This document shows, one piece after another, positions 1 through 7,855 of a stretch of DNA of 64,000 bases (positions are counted from its first letter, which is position 1; every line of letters starts with the position of its first letter). Below the pieces are notes generated by a model. That model did no database searches. It worked only from the letters and a program-made list of their open reading frames with translations, and was not told where the DNA came from. The stretch spans positions 37,431 through 101,430 of the forward strand of contig WYBB01000010.1 of the NCBI GenBank assembly GCA_011526585.1, in the 5' to 3' direction. The translations under genes were made by a program, and so were the position numbers. The DNA is from Deltaproteobacteria bacterium (lineage in GTDB: Bacteria; Myxococcota_A; UBA9042; PHBI01).

Positions 1-441
1 GAAGTCGGGCCTGGGCTCGTCACCGCCGACGATCGCCCAGGTGTAGGGCGGCTCGCCGCCGCGCGCCTCCAGCGCGAAGGGCCCGTACTCGAGGCCGACC
101 TCGCCTTCGGGCAGGCCCGCCGTGACGATCTCGAGCTGCTCGGGCGTGGTCTCGCCCTCGATATCGACCTCGCCCTCGGCGTCGACCTCGCCCTCGGCGT
201 CGACCTCGCTCTCGTCGACCTCGACCTCGCTCCCGGTCTCCGGCGCCGTGTCGGGAGCCGTCTCGCCGTCGGTCTCGCCCGCGGTACCGTCCTCGGTCTC
301 GGCGCTGGTCTCGGTCTCGGAGACCGAGGTGTCGGTCCCGCCCCGCCGGTCCTCGTCGTCGCCGCAGGCCAGCAGCGAGAATGTGAACAGGCTCGCGATC
401 GCGAGCAGGAGCGAGGAGTCGATCGACTTCGACGTTGCCAT
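1..441 (-). CDS. Lipoprotein with acidic linker and Ig-like start, partial
   Basis: The gene reads leftward off the window edge, so only its first 147 codons are seen. The start ATG is preceded by GGAGG at ideal spacing. Residues 1-26 form a lipoprotein signal with lipobox LLAC (Cys26). Residues 27-105 are a low-complexity linker of Glu, Asp, Thr, Ser and Val, with a tandem EVDAEG-type repeat. The visible globular part then begins with a GLPEGEVGLEYGPF stretch followed by GGEPPYTWAI. This resembles the putative-Ig (He_PIG/cadherin-like) repeats of surface proteins. Probably outer-membrane anchored with the linker as a spacer. Function unknown. A sigma-54-type promoter lies about 110 bp upstream. 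Confidence 0.85.
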   Translation of the reverse strand, partial: MATSKSIDSSLLLAIASLFTFSLLACGDDEDRRGGTDTSVSETETSAETEDGTAGETDGETAPDTAPETGSEVEVDESEVDAEGEVDAEGEVDIEGETTPEQLEIVTAGLPEGEVGLEYGPFALEARGGEPPYTWAIVGGDEPRPDF

Positions 442-549
442 GAGGTCCTCCGGTGCGGTTCGGGTCGACGCCGACCGTGAGCGCAGGCGGCGCGGGTTAC
501 CTCTTTGGGAATGCTCGAGAGGGTATTCCAGGGGTCGTCGGGACGCGAG

Positions 550-566
550 AGCAAATCGCATTCCAA
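550..566 (-). promoter_or_regulatory. Candidate sigma-54 promoter of the partial lipoprotein gene
   Basis: On the minus strand this reads TTGGAATG-CGAT-TTGCT. It matches the -24/-12 consensus (YTGGCACG-N4-TTGCW) at GG and GC with the required 10-nt spacing, with a single transversion in the -24 block. The predicted start near 539 leaves a leader of about 98 nt. A 14-bp palindrome sits about 110 bp upstream, where an enhancer-binding activator would bind. Confidence 0.5.
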
Positions 567-641
567 CCTCTGGAGCGCTCGCGCGGCCCGCTACGAGACC
601 AGGCGAGACGGCCACGACCCACCTCGGCGCGTGGCCTGACG

Positions 642-655
642 CGTGACCTGTCACG
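642..655. other. Palindrome CGTGAC-CT-GTCACG, possible activator site
   Basis: A perfect inverted repeat with 6-bp arms and 2-bp centre, in the 325-bp divergent region between the partial lipoprotein gene and rnk. Its centre is about -109 from the predicted sigma-54 start of the lipoprotein gene, typical of an enhancer-binding-protein site. It could also act on rnk, whose -35 lies 50 bp further on. The rest of 442-766 holds the two promoters listed and no convincing gene. Confidence 0.4.
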
Positions 656-705
656 GGACAGCGTGCCTCGCCGCCTCACACCTTGCGGGTCCGCAGGGCT
701 CGCGA

Positions 706-733
706 TTGACTTCGCCCGCGCCGAGCCTAGCCT
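706..733 (+). promoter_or_regulatory. Candidate sigma-70 promoter of rnk
   Basis: TTGACT (706-711), a 16-nt spacer and TAGCCT (728-733) lie 34 nt before the rnk start. Five of six -35 bases and three of six -10 bases match consensus. The predicted transcript start near 740 gives a 27-nt leader containing the ribosome binding site. Confidence 0.45.
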
Positions 734-766
734 TGGGGGTCTGTCCTACAGCTCAGGAGCTCACCC

Positions 767-1216
767 ATGTCCCTGTCCGTACGCTCGCAACCGACCCAGA
801 CCCCAGTCACGATGAACCCGATCACGATCACCAGCCAGGACTACGACCGCCTGGTCGAGCTCGTGGACAGCCACTCTCAGGGGCGCAGCGCCGAGCTCGC
901 CGCCAACCTCGACGACGAGCTCGCGCGCGCGCGCGTCGTCGATCAGAGCGGGATCCCGCCCGACATCGTGACCATGAACTCACGCTGCGTCTTCCGCTTC
1001 ACCGACACCGGTGAAGAGCGCGAGGTGACCCTGGTCTACCCGCCGCACGCCGACGTCGCCAGCGGCAGGATCTCGGTGCTCGCGCCGGTCGGTGCGGCGC
1101 TGCTCGGTCTCGGCGTCGGGCAGTCGATCCGCTGGCCGACGCCCGAGGGCGAGCGCACGATCGAGCTCGTCGCGATCCGCTACCAGCCCGAGGCCGCCGG
1201 CGACTATCACCTCTGA
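767..1216 (+). CDS. rnk: Rnk-type nucleoside diphosphate kinase regulator (GreA/GreB C-terminal-domain protein)
   Basis: A 149-residue cytoplasmic protein. The C-terminal two thirds match Rnk closely: VTMNSR near residue 67, LVYPPHAD, SVLAPVGAALLGLGVGQSI, and the very conserved ending YQPEAAGDYHL. In E. coli, Rnk has an N-terminal coiled arm and a FKBP-like domain shared with GreA; it binds RNA polymerase and influences nucleoside diphosphate kinase levels. The N-terminus is about 15 residues longer than usual. The start is supported by AGGAG 7 nt upstream, though the internal Met16 is nearer to where known family members begin. The gene stands alone between surface-protein genes. Confidence 0.9.
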   Translation: MSLSVRSQPTQTPVTMNPITITSQDYDRLVELVDSHSQGRSAELAANLDDELARARVVDQSGIPPDIVTMNSRCVFRFTDTGEEREVTLVYPPHADVASGRISVLAPVGAALLGLGVGQSIRWPTPEGERTIELVAIRYQPEAAGDYHL

Positions 1217-1282
1217 TACGAGGCGGCGACGACGACCGGCGTCGGCCGAGCCCCGGCGTGCCCCGGACCGCCGGCCTCCGGC

Positions 1283-4200
1283 TCACGGGCACGAAGGGTT
1301 GAGCGTGCCCGGTGAGCCGCGGTTGCCGGCGTTGCCGTAGCTCGGCGACGCCGCGCACCACCACGAGCGCAGATCGTTGTCGCTCGCGTTCAGGTGCTGT
1401 CTATCGAGCTGCATCGCCACGCCGGTCTGACCGGGCCAGCCGAAGCTCCACGCCACCCGGTCGATCTCGACCCCGCCGCAGACGAGCGCGATCGCGCCGC
1501 TGCCGTTGCCGAGCGCCAGCGCGCCGAGGCTCCGTGGCTTGCCGAGCGAGGTCGGGATCCCGCCGTTGACGCTCGCCTCGGCGCTGCGCGCGAAGACCGC
1601 GTGCGAGCCGGCGAGGATCACGTCGGGCACGCCGCGCGCGATCGTCAGGCGCGCACCCTCGCCGTCGACCAGCTCGCAGCCGCGCAGGTCGAACGGGGTC
1701 GCGCTCGGGTTGTGCAGCTCGATCCACTCGCCCAGGTCCGGCGCGGGCGCGGTCGAGTCGCGCATGATCTCGCTCACCACCACGCTGCCCGGCAGGCTCG
1801 GGCGGCCCGGCGTTGCGTTGCACCCGGAGACCGCGGCGTTGCAGCCACCGAAGCTCGCGCACGAGAAGGTCTCGCTGGCGTAGCTGCACACCGCGCGCCC
1901 GTCGTCTTCGACACACGTGCCCAGCGGCGCGTGCCCCGTCAGGGTGCTGCTCGAGCAGCTCGCCGCCGGCGGCGTCGTGCAGGGCGACGGCACGCAGAGC
2001 CCGGCGCGGCTCGTGATCGCGCGCTCGCCCGCGGCGCCCTCGACGATCCCGGCGACCCCGCACAGGCGCCAGCGCTGCCCGAAGTCGAGCGAGACCCGGC
2101 CCAACAAGCGCAGTGTGCCCACCCTGTCGGGCACGACCCCGCCGATCCACCGATCCCAGCCGGCCCCCGCGTCTCCACCCGGCCCGGGGCTCGAGTCGAG
2201 CCACGCCTCGTCGGGCTCGACCTCGGCCCAGCGCCAGGCGAACGACGTCAGCGGCGGCTCGCCCTCGGGCCCGATCCCGACCTCGACGCGCATGCCGATC
2301 GCCGCGTCGACCACCGGGCGCGCGTCGGTGACGCCGAGGTCCTTCACCCAGACGGTCGCATCGAGGGTCTGATCGGCGTCCACGCTCGTCGTCGCCGCAA
2401 CGACGCGGCAGTCGTCGAGCACGCCGTCGCCCGGGCACACCCCGTTGGGCAGGCGCGGGCTCGTCACGCCGGGCGCGCAGAAGTTCTCGAACACGTCGTT
2501 GCCCTCGGCGCTCATCACCGCGCCCGAGAGCTGCAGCGAGGTCCCGACCGGGATCACCCAACCCGCGCCAACGTCCCACGCGACCCGGTCGATCACCTCG
2601 ACCGGCGCCTCGGGAGCGACGCCGCAGACGAGCTCGAGCCAGTCCTCGGCGTTGTCGAGCGCGATCCCGCTCGTCAGCGTGACCGGCATCGCGTTGCCGT
2701 TGACGCTCGCCGTGCCGCTGCGCGCCACCGTCACCGCCCGGCCCGGCGTCAGCACGAACGACAGCGGCGTCGGCGGCGCGCCGAAGTCCCACGACTCCTT
2801 CGCCTCGGGCGTGCCCGGCGCGCCCACCCCGCCAGAGCGCAGCCCGCACGTCCCGAGATCGAGCGCGTCGTCGGCGATCGAGTGCAGCTCGATCCACTCC
2901 CCGAGCTCGAGCCCACCCGCCGCGATCACCAGCTCGGAGATCACCACCTCGCCCGGTCGCGGCGTGCGCGGGAAGCCGACACACTCCGCGCCGTCGGCCC
3001 CCTCGCCGCACTCGGCCCCGTAGTCCGCGCAGTCCTCGGCCACCGTCTCGACGAAGCTGCACGCCGCCGCGTTGCCGTCGAGGCTGCACGCCGCCGGCCC
3101 CGACGACGCGATCACCTCGACCGGTGAGCCGTCGGCGACCTCGCGACAGTAGGGTGGCGGGATCTGTGCGCACGGATCCGGCCAGCACGCGCTCGGCACG
3201 GGGTTCAGCACGACCGGCTCGGCCGCGCCGCCCGGCTCGACGATCCCGACGCGGTCACAGACCACCCAGGTGTTGCCGCCGTCGGCCGTCGCGCGCGCGT
3301 AGAGATCCCAGCTCCCGGGTCCCGGCGCCACGAAGCGCGCGAGGTAGCGATCCTCGGCCGGATCGACGCCCCCGCCGCTGGCGCTCCACGCCGTGTCGGG
3401 CACGCCGCGTGACCAGCTCGCGATCCCGTCGGGCGCGGCGCCGCGCGCGACGTGCCCCACCTCGACCATGAGCTTGTCGCTCGGATCGGTGCGCAGGGTC
3501 CTGGCGGTCCAGGTGCGCGCGATCACGCGCACCGTCGCCGTCGCCTCGGTGCCAGCCGCCGGTCCGAGGCTCGCCGCGTCGCCGATCTGACAATGCTCGA
3601 CCGGCACGACGTCGCCCGGGCAGTTCGGGTTGACTGCGCCCGGCGTGCCGCGATCGCCCGCGCCGTAGCTCTCGCCGGCACGACACCAGCTCGCCTCGTC
3701 GTCGTTGTCCTCGGGCCGCGTGCGCAACGGGGACAGCGACGCCGCCGCGCCCACCGCGCCCGCGATCCCCGGCCAGCTCGAGTCCCAGGTCACCTCGTCG
3801 AGCACTTCGCCGCAGCTCAGGCTCAGGCTGCCGCTCGTCGGCAGACCGCCGCCGAAGGCTTCACCCCACGCGCGCAGGACCGGCGCGCCGCCATTTTCGT
3901 CGAAGCGATCGCTCTGCCCGAGCACGACGAAGCCGCGCGGCCCGATCACCGTCGGCGCCTCGATCGCCCACGTCAAAGGCTCGCCGCTCGTCGGCGTCGT
4001 GAGCACGCAGCCCGTCAGGAGCAGCGGCTCGTCGACCTGCGAGCTCAGCTCGACCCACTGACCGAACGACGCCGTCGGCCGGATCATCAGCTCGCTCAGG
4101 ATCAGATCACCGCTCACCGGCGTGCGCGGCACGGCCCCGCACAAAGCGCCGCTCGCGTCCTCTTCGCAGATCCGGCCGAGCGCGCCGCAGTCGCTCGTCA

Positions 4201-5641
4201 CGGGCGCGTGCTCACAGCGATGCTCCGTCGCCGAGAGCGGGATGCAGCGGCCTTCGGCGGCGAAGCCGAGCAAGCGCACGCGGTCGTCGGCGCAGCTCGC
4301 CCGCGGTGGCGAATCGCAGACCACACCCGCGCACGGGCTCGGCCCGACGCTCAAGGTGGCGAGCCCCTCGGCGCTCACGCCGTCGTCGGAGCCGTCGCGA
4401 TCGCAGTAGCGCCAGCTCGCGCCGCCGTCACGGCTCGCGCGGCCCATCACGCGCCGGGTCCCGACCGGCGCGACCACCTCACCGCGCCACACGTCGGCGT
4501 GCGATCCGAGCGGCGCCTGATAGCCTTCGAGCGGCCGGGCGCGCACCCATATAAAGGATGCGACCTCGTCGGGCGCGACCCCGGGCGCGGCGGAGCCCAC
4601 CTCGACGACGAGCTCGGGCGAGACGTCGACGCCGGGGCTCAGATCGGTGAGCCCCGCCTCCTCGACCTCGACCTCGAATCCGACGCCGGCGTCGGCGAAG
4701 CCCGTCACGGTCGCCTCGCCGAGCAGGCGGCAGCGGTCGACCGTGCGATCGAGGTGCGCGCACGCGGGGTTCGCCGCCCCGGGCGTGCCGCGCTCACCAT
4801 CACCGTAGTCCGTGACCGCCGCGCACCACGACTCGACCTCGTCGTTGGCCTGCGCGTCGCGCCGGCTCGGATCGAGCGAGAGCGCGCGCCCGCCGATGAC
4901 CGGCCAGCCGAAGGGCACCCACGCGACGCGGTCGATCTCGACCCCGTCGCAGACCAGCACGACCTCGTCGCGCTCGTCGTCGAGCAGCATCGTCGTGTAG
5001 ACGACCGCCGGCGCCAGCGCGGGATCACCGGCCGCGAGCACGACGCCGCCGCTCTCGATCGTCAGCCCGCCCTCGACCGCCAGCGCGATCCGATCGGTGC
5101 CCTCGTCGACGAGCGCACAGCCCGAGAGGTTGACGCGCTCGGGCGCCAGGCTCGCGAGCTCGATCCACTCGCCGCGCGGCGCGCTCGTGACCCACGGCTT
5201 GATCATCAGCTCGTTGATCACGACCTCGCCCGGCCGCGGCGCGCGCACGACCTCACCGAGCGCGCAGGCGCGATCGCAGCCGTCGAGGTCGTCGAGGTCA
5301 CCGTCGTCACACGCCTCGACCGGATCGACCGTGCCGTCGCCGCAGCGCGCCACGATCACCTCCACCTCGGCGGCCACCTCGGCGTCGCCGCCGCCGTCGA
5401 CCGTGACGTCTTCGTCCTCGCCGTCGCTCTCCGCGTCCTCGCCGACCTCGTCGCTCGCATCGCCCTGGTCGACCTCCGCGCTCCCGTCGGGCGCGTCGAC
5501 CTCGGCCGCCGTCTCCTGTACCTCGGCGTCCGCCACCTCGGGCGTCACCTCGGCGCCGGCGCCATCACCCGAGCACGCCGCGCCTCCCATGACGCAGACG
5601 ATCGCGAGCCACCAGCCGGGAGCGTGCGGGCAAACGGGCAT
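1283..5641 (-). CDS. Large surface lipoprotein with four lamin-tail-domain modules
   Basis: A predicted 1452-residue lipoprotein with a short signal ending GGAAC (Cys23) and an acidic linker to about residue 100. A Cys repeat with CGDGTVDPVEACDDGD follows (DUF4215-like, common in myxobacteria). Four large modules of about 385 residues each open with a lamin-tail-like domain (pattern G-x-V/L-V-I-S/N-E-L, then GEWIEL or GQWVEL) near residues 138, 510, 895 and 1283. Between them lie beta-rich segments with paired cysteines. Bacterial LTD domains occur on secreted and cell-surface proteins and are thought to bind or display ligands; the role here is unknown. The start was placed at the lipoprotein signal because the open frame upstream has no signal and shadows the divergent gene. 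No strong Shine-Dalgarno is seen. Confidence 0.85.
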   Translation of the reverse strand: MPVCPHAPGWWLAIVCVMGGAACSGDGAGAEVTPEVADAEVQETAAEVDAPDGSAEVDQGDASDEVGEDAESDGEDEDVTVDGGGDAEVAAEVEVIVARCGDGTVDPVEACDDGDLDDLDGCDRACALGEVVRAPRPGEVVINELMIKPWVTSAPRGEWIELASLAPERVNLSGCALVDEGTDRIALAVEGGLTIESGGVVLAAGDPALAPAVVYTTMLLDDERDEVVLVCDGVEIDRVAWVPFGWPVIGGRALSLDPSRRDAQANDEVESWCAAVTDYGDGERGTPGAANPACAHLDRTVDRCRLLGEATVTGFADAGVGFEVEVEEAGLTDLSPGVDVSPELVVEVGSAAPGVAPDEVASFIWVRARPLEGYQAPLGSHADVWRGEVVAPVGTRRVMGRASRDGGASWRYCDRDGSDDGVSAEGLATLSVGPSPCAGVVCDSPPRASCADDRVRLLGFAAEGRCIPLSATEHRCEHAPVTSDCGALGRICEEDASGALCGAVPRTPVSGDLILSELMIRPTASFGQWVELSSQVDEPLLLTGCVLTTPTSGEPLTWAIEAPTVIGPRGFVVLGQSDRFDENGGAPVLRAWGEAFGGGLPTSGSLSLSCGEVLDEVTWDSSWPGIAGAVGAAASLSPLRTRPEDNDDEASWCRAGESYGAGDRGTPGAVNPNCPGDVVPVEHCQIGDAASLGPAAGTEATATVRVIARTWTARTLRTDPSDKLMVEVGHVARGAAPDGIASWSRGVPDTAWSASGGGVDPAEDRYLARFVAPGPGSWDLYARATADGGNTWVVCDRVGIVEPGGAAEPVVLNPVPSACWPDPCAQIPPPYCREVADGSPVEVIASSGPAACSLDGNAAACSFVETVAEDCADYGAECGEGADGAECVGFPRTPRPGEVVISELVIAAGGLELGEWIELHSIADDALDLGTCGLRSGGVGAPGTPEAKESWDFGAPPTPLSFVLTPGRAVTVARSGTASVNGNAMPVTLTSGIALDNAEDWLELVCGVAPEAPVEVIDRVAWDVGAGWVIPVGTSLQLSGAVMSAEGNDVFENFCAPGVTSPRLPNGVCPGDGVLDDCRVVAATTSVDADQTLDATVWVKDLGVTDARPVVDAAIGMRVEVGIGPEGEPPLTSFAWRWAEVEPDEAWLDSSPGPGGDAGAGWDRWIGGVVPDRVGTLRLLGRVSLDFGQRWRLCGVAGIVEGAAGERAITSRAGLCVPSPCTTPPAASCSSSTLTGHAPLGTCVEDDGRAVCSYASETFSCASFGGCNAAVSGCNATPGRPSLPGSVVVSEIMRDSTAPAPDLGEWIELHNPSATPFDLRGCELVDGEGARLTIARGVPDVILAGSHAVFARSAEASVNGGIPTSLGKPRSLGALALGNGSGAIALVCGGVEIDRVAWSFGWPGQTGVAMQLDRQHLNASDNDLRSWWCAASPSYGNAGNRGSPGTLNPSCP

Positions 5642-5785
5642 GCCTTGCTCATAGCGCGCGCCCCCGCTCGGCACAAGGCCCAGCGCGGCCCTCGTGCACG
5701 CTCGCAACATTTCGCGGACTCTGGCAAGGTGCTGCGCGAGGTGCCGTCCGCGGGGATCGGCACCGCCCCCGAGCGTGAGGAAGTC

Positions 5786-7855
5786 ATGCGCATGATCCGG
5801 TCCAGCGTAGGTCCCGTGGCGATCACCCTGACGTCGTTCCTGTTGCCGCTGGCGGCTCACGCCGAGCCGCTCGCGGTCTGGGGCTTCGAGAACACGCCGC
5901 CGCCCTCGGTCGCCGACACCGCGGTCTACCCGAACCCGCTCCTGCCCGACCTCGGCACCGGCACCGGCCACGGCGTGCACGCCAGCACCGGCACCGACTG
6001 GACGACCTCGCTCGGCAACGGCTCGCTCGAGGCGTTCAGCTCGACGGTCTGGGAGGCCGGCGACTACTACGGCTTCCAGCTCAGCACACTCGGCTACGAG
6101 AAGATCACCGTGAGCTGGGACCAGATCCGCACCCCGCTCGGCCCGTCCTCGTTCCGCCTCGTCGCCAGCACCGACGGCGTGACCTTCACGCCGATCCACG
6201 ACTACGTCGTGATCTCGAACGACGTCGGACCCAACGGCGGCCTCTGGGACGAGAACGTCTTCCAGCCCGAGTTCCACTACGGCCCGATCGCGCTCGGCGC
6301 CGCCTTCGCCGACAAGCCGACCATCCACGTGCGCATGGTCAGCCTCGAGGCCGGCGCCAGCATCACCGGCGCCGTACGCATCGACAACGTCGGCGTCGAA
6401 GGCGACCCGCTGCCCCCGATCCTCGAGCTCGCCAAGACCGACGACGCCAGCCCGCCGCTCAGGCCCGGCGCCACCTTCGCCTACCAGCTCGCTGTCGCAC
6501 ACGCCGCCGGCTCGCACCAGGACGCGGTCGAGGTCGTCCTGAGCGACACCCTGCCCGCGGGCGTCGCGCCTTCGGGCGCCGCCATGCAGCTCGTCGATCC
6601 CGACGGCGCCGTGCTCACGCTGACCGTGGCCGCCGACGGCGACGCCGGCGAGATCGTCGGCGGCGTGGTCACCGTGCGCGTGGGCGACCTCGGCCTCCTC
6701 GACGACGCCACGCTGACGATCCCGGTCGTCGTCGAGGCCCTCACCGCGCCGACCTCGCTCGAGAACACCGCGAGCGTCACCTTCGTCGGCTCGATCGGCG
6801 GCCTCGCCTACGAGGTCGACTCCAACACCCTCGCGCTCGACTTCGTCGTCTGCGGCGACGCCGGCGACTGCCCCAACGACAACCCCTGCGTCAGCTCGGT
6901 CGCGTGCGTCGCCGGCGCCTGCGTGCCGACGTTTTCGACCGGCGCCTGCGACGACGGCGACCCCTGCACCGACGGCGACACCTGCGCGCTCGGCGCCTGC
7001 GTCGGCGGCGCGCCGACGACCTGCGACGACGACAACCCCTGCACCGACGACGCCTGCGCGCCCGGCACCGGCTGCACCTTCACCCCCGACGACGCCAACA
7101 CCTGCGACGACGGCCAGCTCTCGACGCGCGCCGATCGCTGCGAGGCCGGCGCCTGCGTCGGCACGGCCTACACCTGCACGCCGGGCGTGTGCGAGGCGAG
7201 CTCGCTGCCCGACGGCGAGGGCTGCGTCACGACGCTCGCCGCCGCCGGCACGACCTGCGACGACCTCGATCCCTGCACCGCCACCGACGCCTGCGACGCG
7301 CTCGGCGCCTGCCTCGGCGAGCCGCTCGCCTGCGGCGAGGGCGAGGTCTGCGACCCCGAGCTCGGCGCCTGCGCCTCGACCCACTGCGTCGCCTGCGCCG
7401 ATGACGACGCCTGCGGTGAGAGCGCCGAGTGCGTGCCGCTGTCGACCGGCAGCTACTGCCTGCTCGTGTGCGAGTCCGACGAGGACTGCGCCGACGAGGA
7501 GGTCTGCGCCATGCACCCGAGCGGCACGTTCTACTGCTTCGATCAGGGCGGATCGGCGTGTCCCGCCCCGATCGCCGACGAGGATCCCGAGCCCACGCCC
7601 GAGCCGGTCGAGCCCGCGCCGGAGCCCGAGCCCGAGCCCACGCCCGAGCCGGAGCCGGAGCCCACGCCCGAGGCGGTCGAGCCCGCGCCCGACACGACCC
7701 AGGTCGAGGACGAGCGCTTCGAGACTTCGGGCGGAGCGAGCTGCGCGGGCGGCGGCGACGCGACGTCGATCGTCACGCTCTGGCTCCTCGCGCTCTTCTA
7801 CGTGCTACGCCCTCACGGGGGCATGAGGCCGCGCAAGAACTCGGCCGGCGACTGA
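5786..7855 (+). CDS. Secreted DUF11 and Cys-rich repeat protein with CTERM-like tail
   Basis: A 689-residue exported protein. Its signal peptide ends ...LLPLAAHA. A beta-rich N-terminal domain follows (residues 25-215, a LamG- or jelly-roll-like pattern without clear family). Then comes a DUF11-type repeat (about 215-345, LELAKTDDASPPLRPG and SLENTASVTF). A Cys-rich stretch of CDDGDPC/CTDDAC units runs from about 350 to 590. A Pro-Glu linker precedes a C-terminus with SCAGGG, a hydrophobic helix and a basic end, resembling MYXO-CTERM surface sorting signals. GAGGA lies 5 nt before the ATG. It is divergent from the lamin-tail lipoprotein (144 bp between them). The last 43 bp overlap the convergent downstream gene. 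Probably a surface adhesin or structural protein. Confidence 0.85.
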   Translation: MRMIRSSVGPVAITLTSFLLPLAAHAEPLAVWGFENTPPPSVADTAVYPNPLLPDLGTGTGHGVHASTGTDWTTSLGNGSLEAFSSTVWEAGDYYGFQLSTLGYEKITVSWDQIRTPLGPSSFRLVASTDGVTFTPIHDYVVISNDVGPNGGLWDENVFQPEFHYGPIALGAAFADKPTIHVRMVSLEAGASITGAVRIDNVGVEGDPLPPILELAKTDDASPPLRPGATFAYQLAVAHAAGSHQDAVEVVLSDTLPAGVAPSGAAMQLVDPDGAVLTLTVAADGDAGEIVGGVVTVRVGDLGLLDDATLTIPVVVEALTAPTSLENTASVTFVGSIGGLAYEVDSNTLALDFVVCGDAGDCPNDNPCVSSVACVAGACVPTFSTGACDDGDPCTDGDTCALGACVGGAPTTCDDDNPCTDDACAPGTGCTFTPDDANTCDDGQLSTRADRCEAGACVGTAYTCTPGVCEASSLPDGEGCVTTLAAAGTTCDDLDPCTATDACDALGACLGEPLACGEGEVCDPELGACASTHCVACADDDACGESAECVPLSTGSYCLLVCESDEDCADEEVCAMHPSGTFYCFDQGGSACPAPIADEDPEPTPEPVEPAPEPEPEPTPEPEPEPTPEAVEPAPDTTQVEDERFETSGGASCAGGGDATSIVTLWLLALFYVLRPHGGMRPRKNSAGD

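Noticed and set aside
3452..5785. Long plus-strand open frame continuous with the DUF11 protein gene
   Set aside because: It is the complement of the lamin-tail lipoprotein. Its translation is Arg/Ala/His-rich nonsense, and the signal peptide at 5786 with GAGGA marks the true start.
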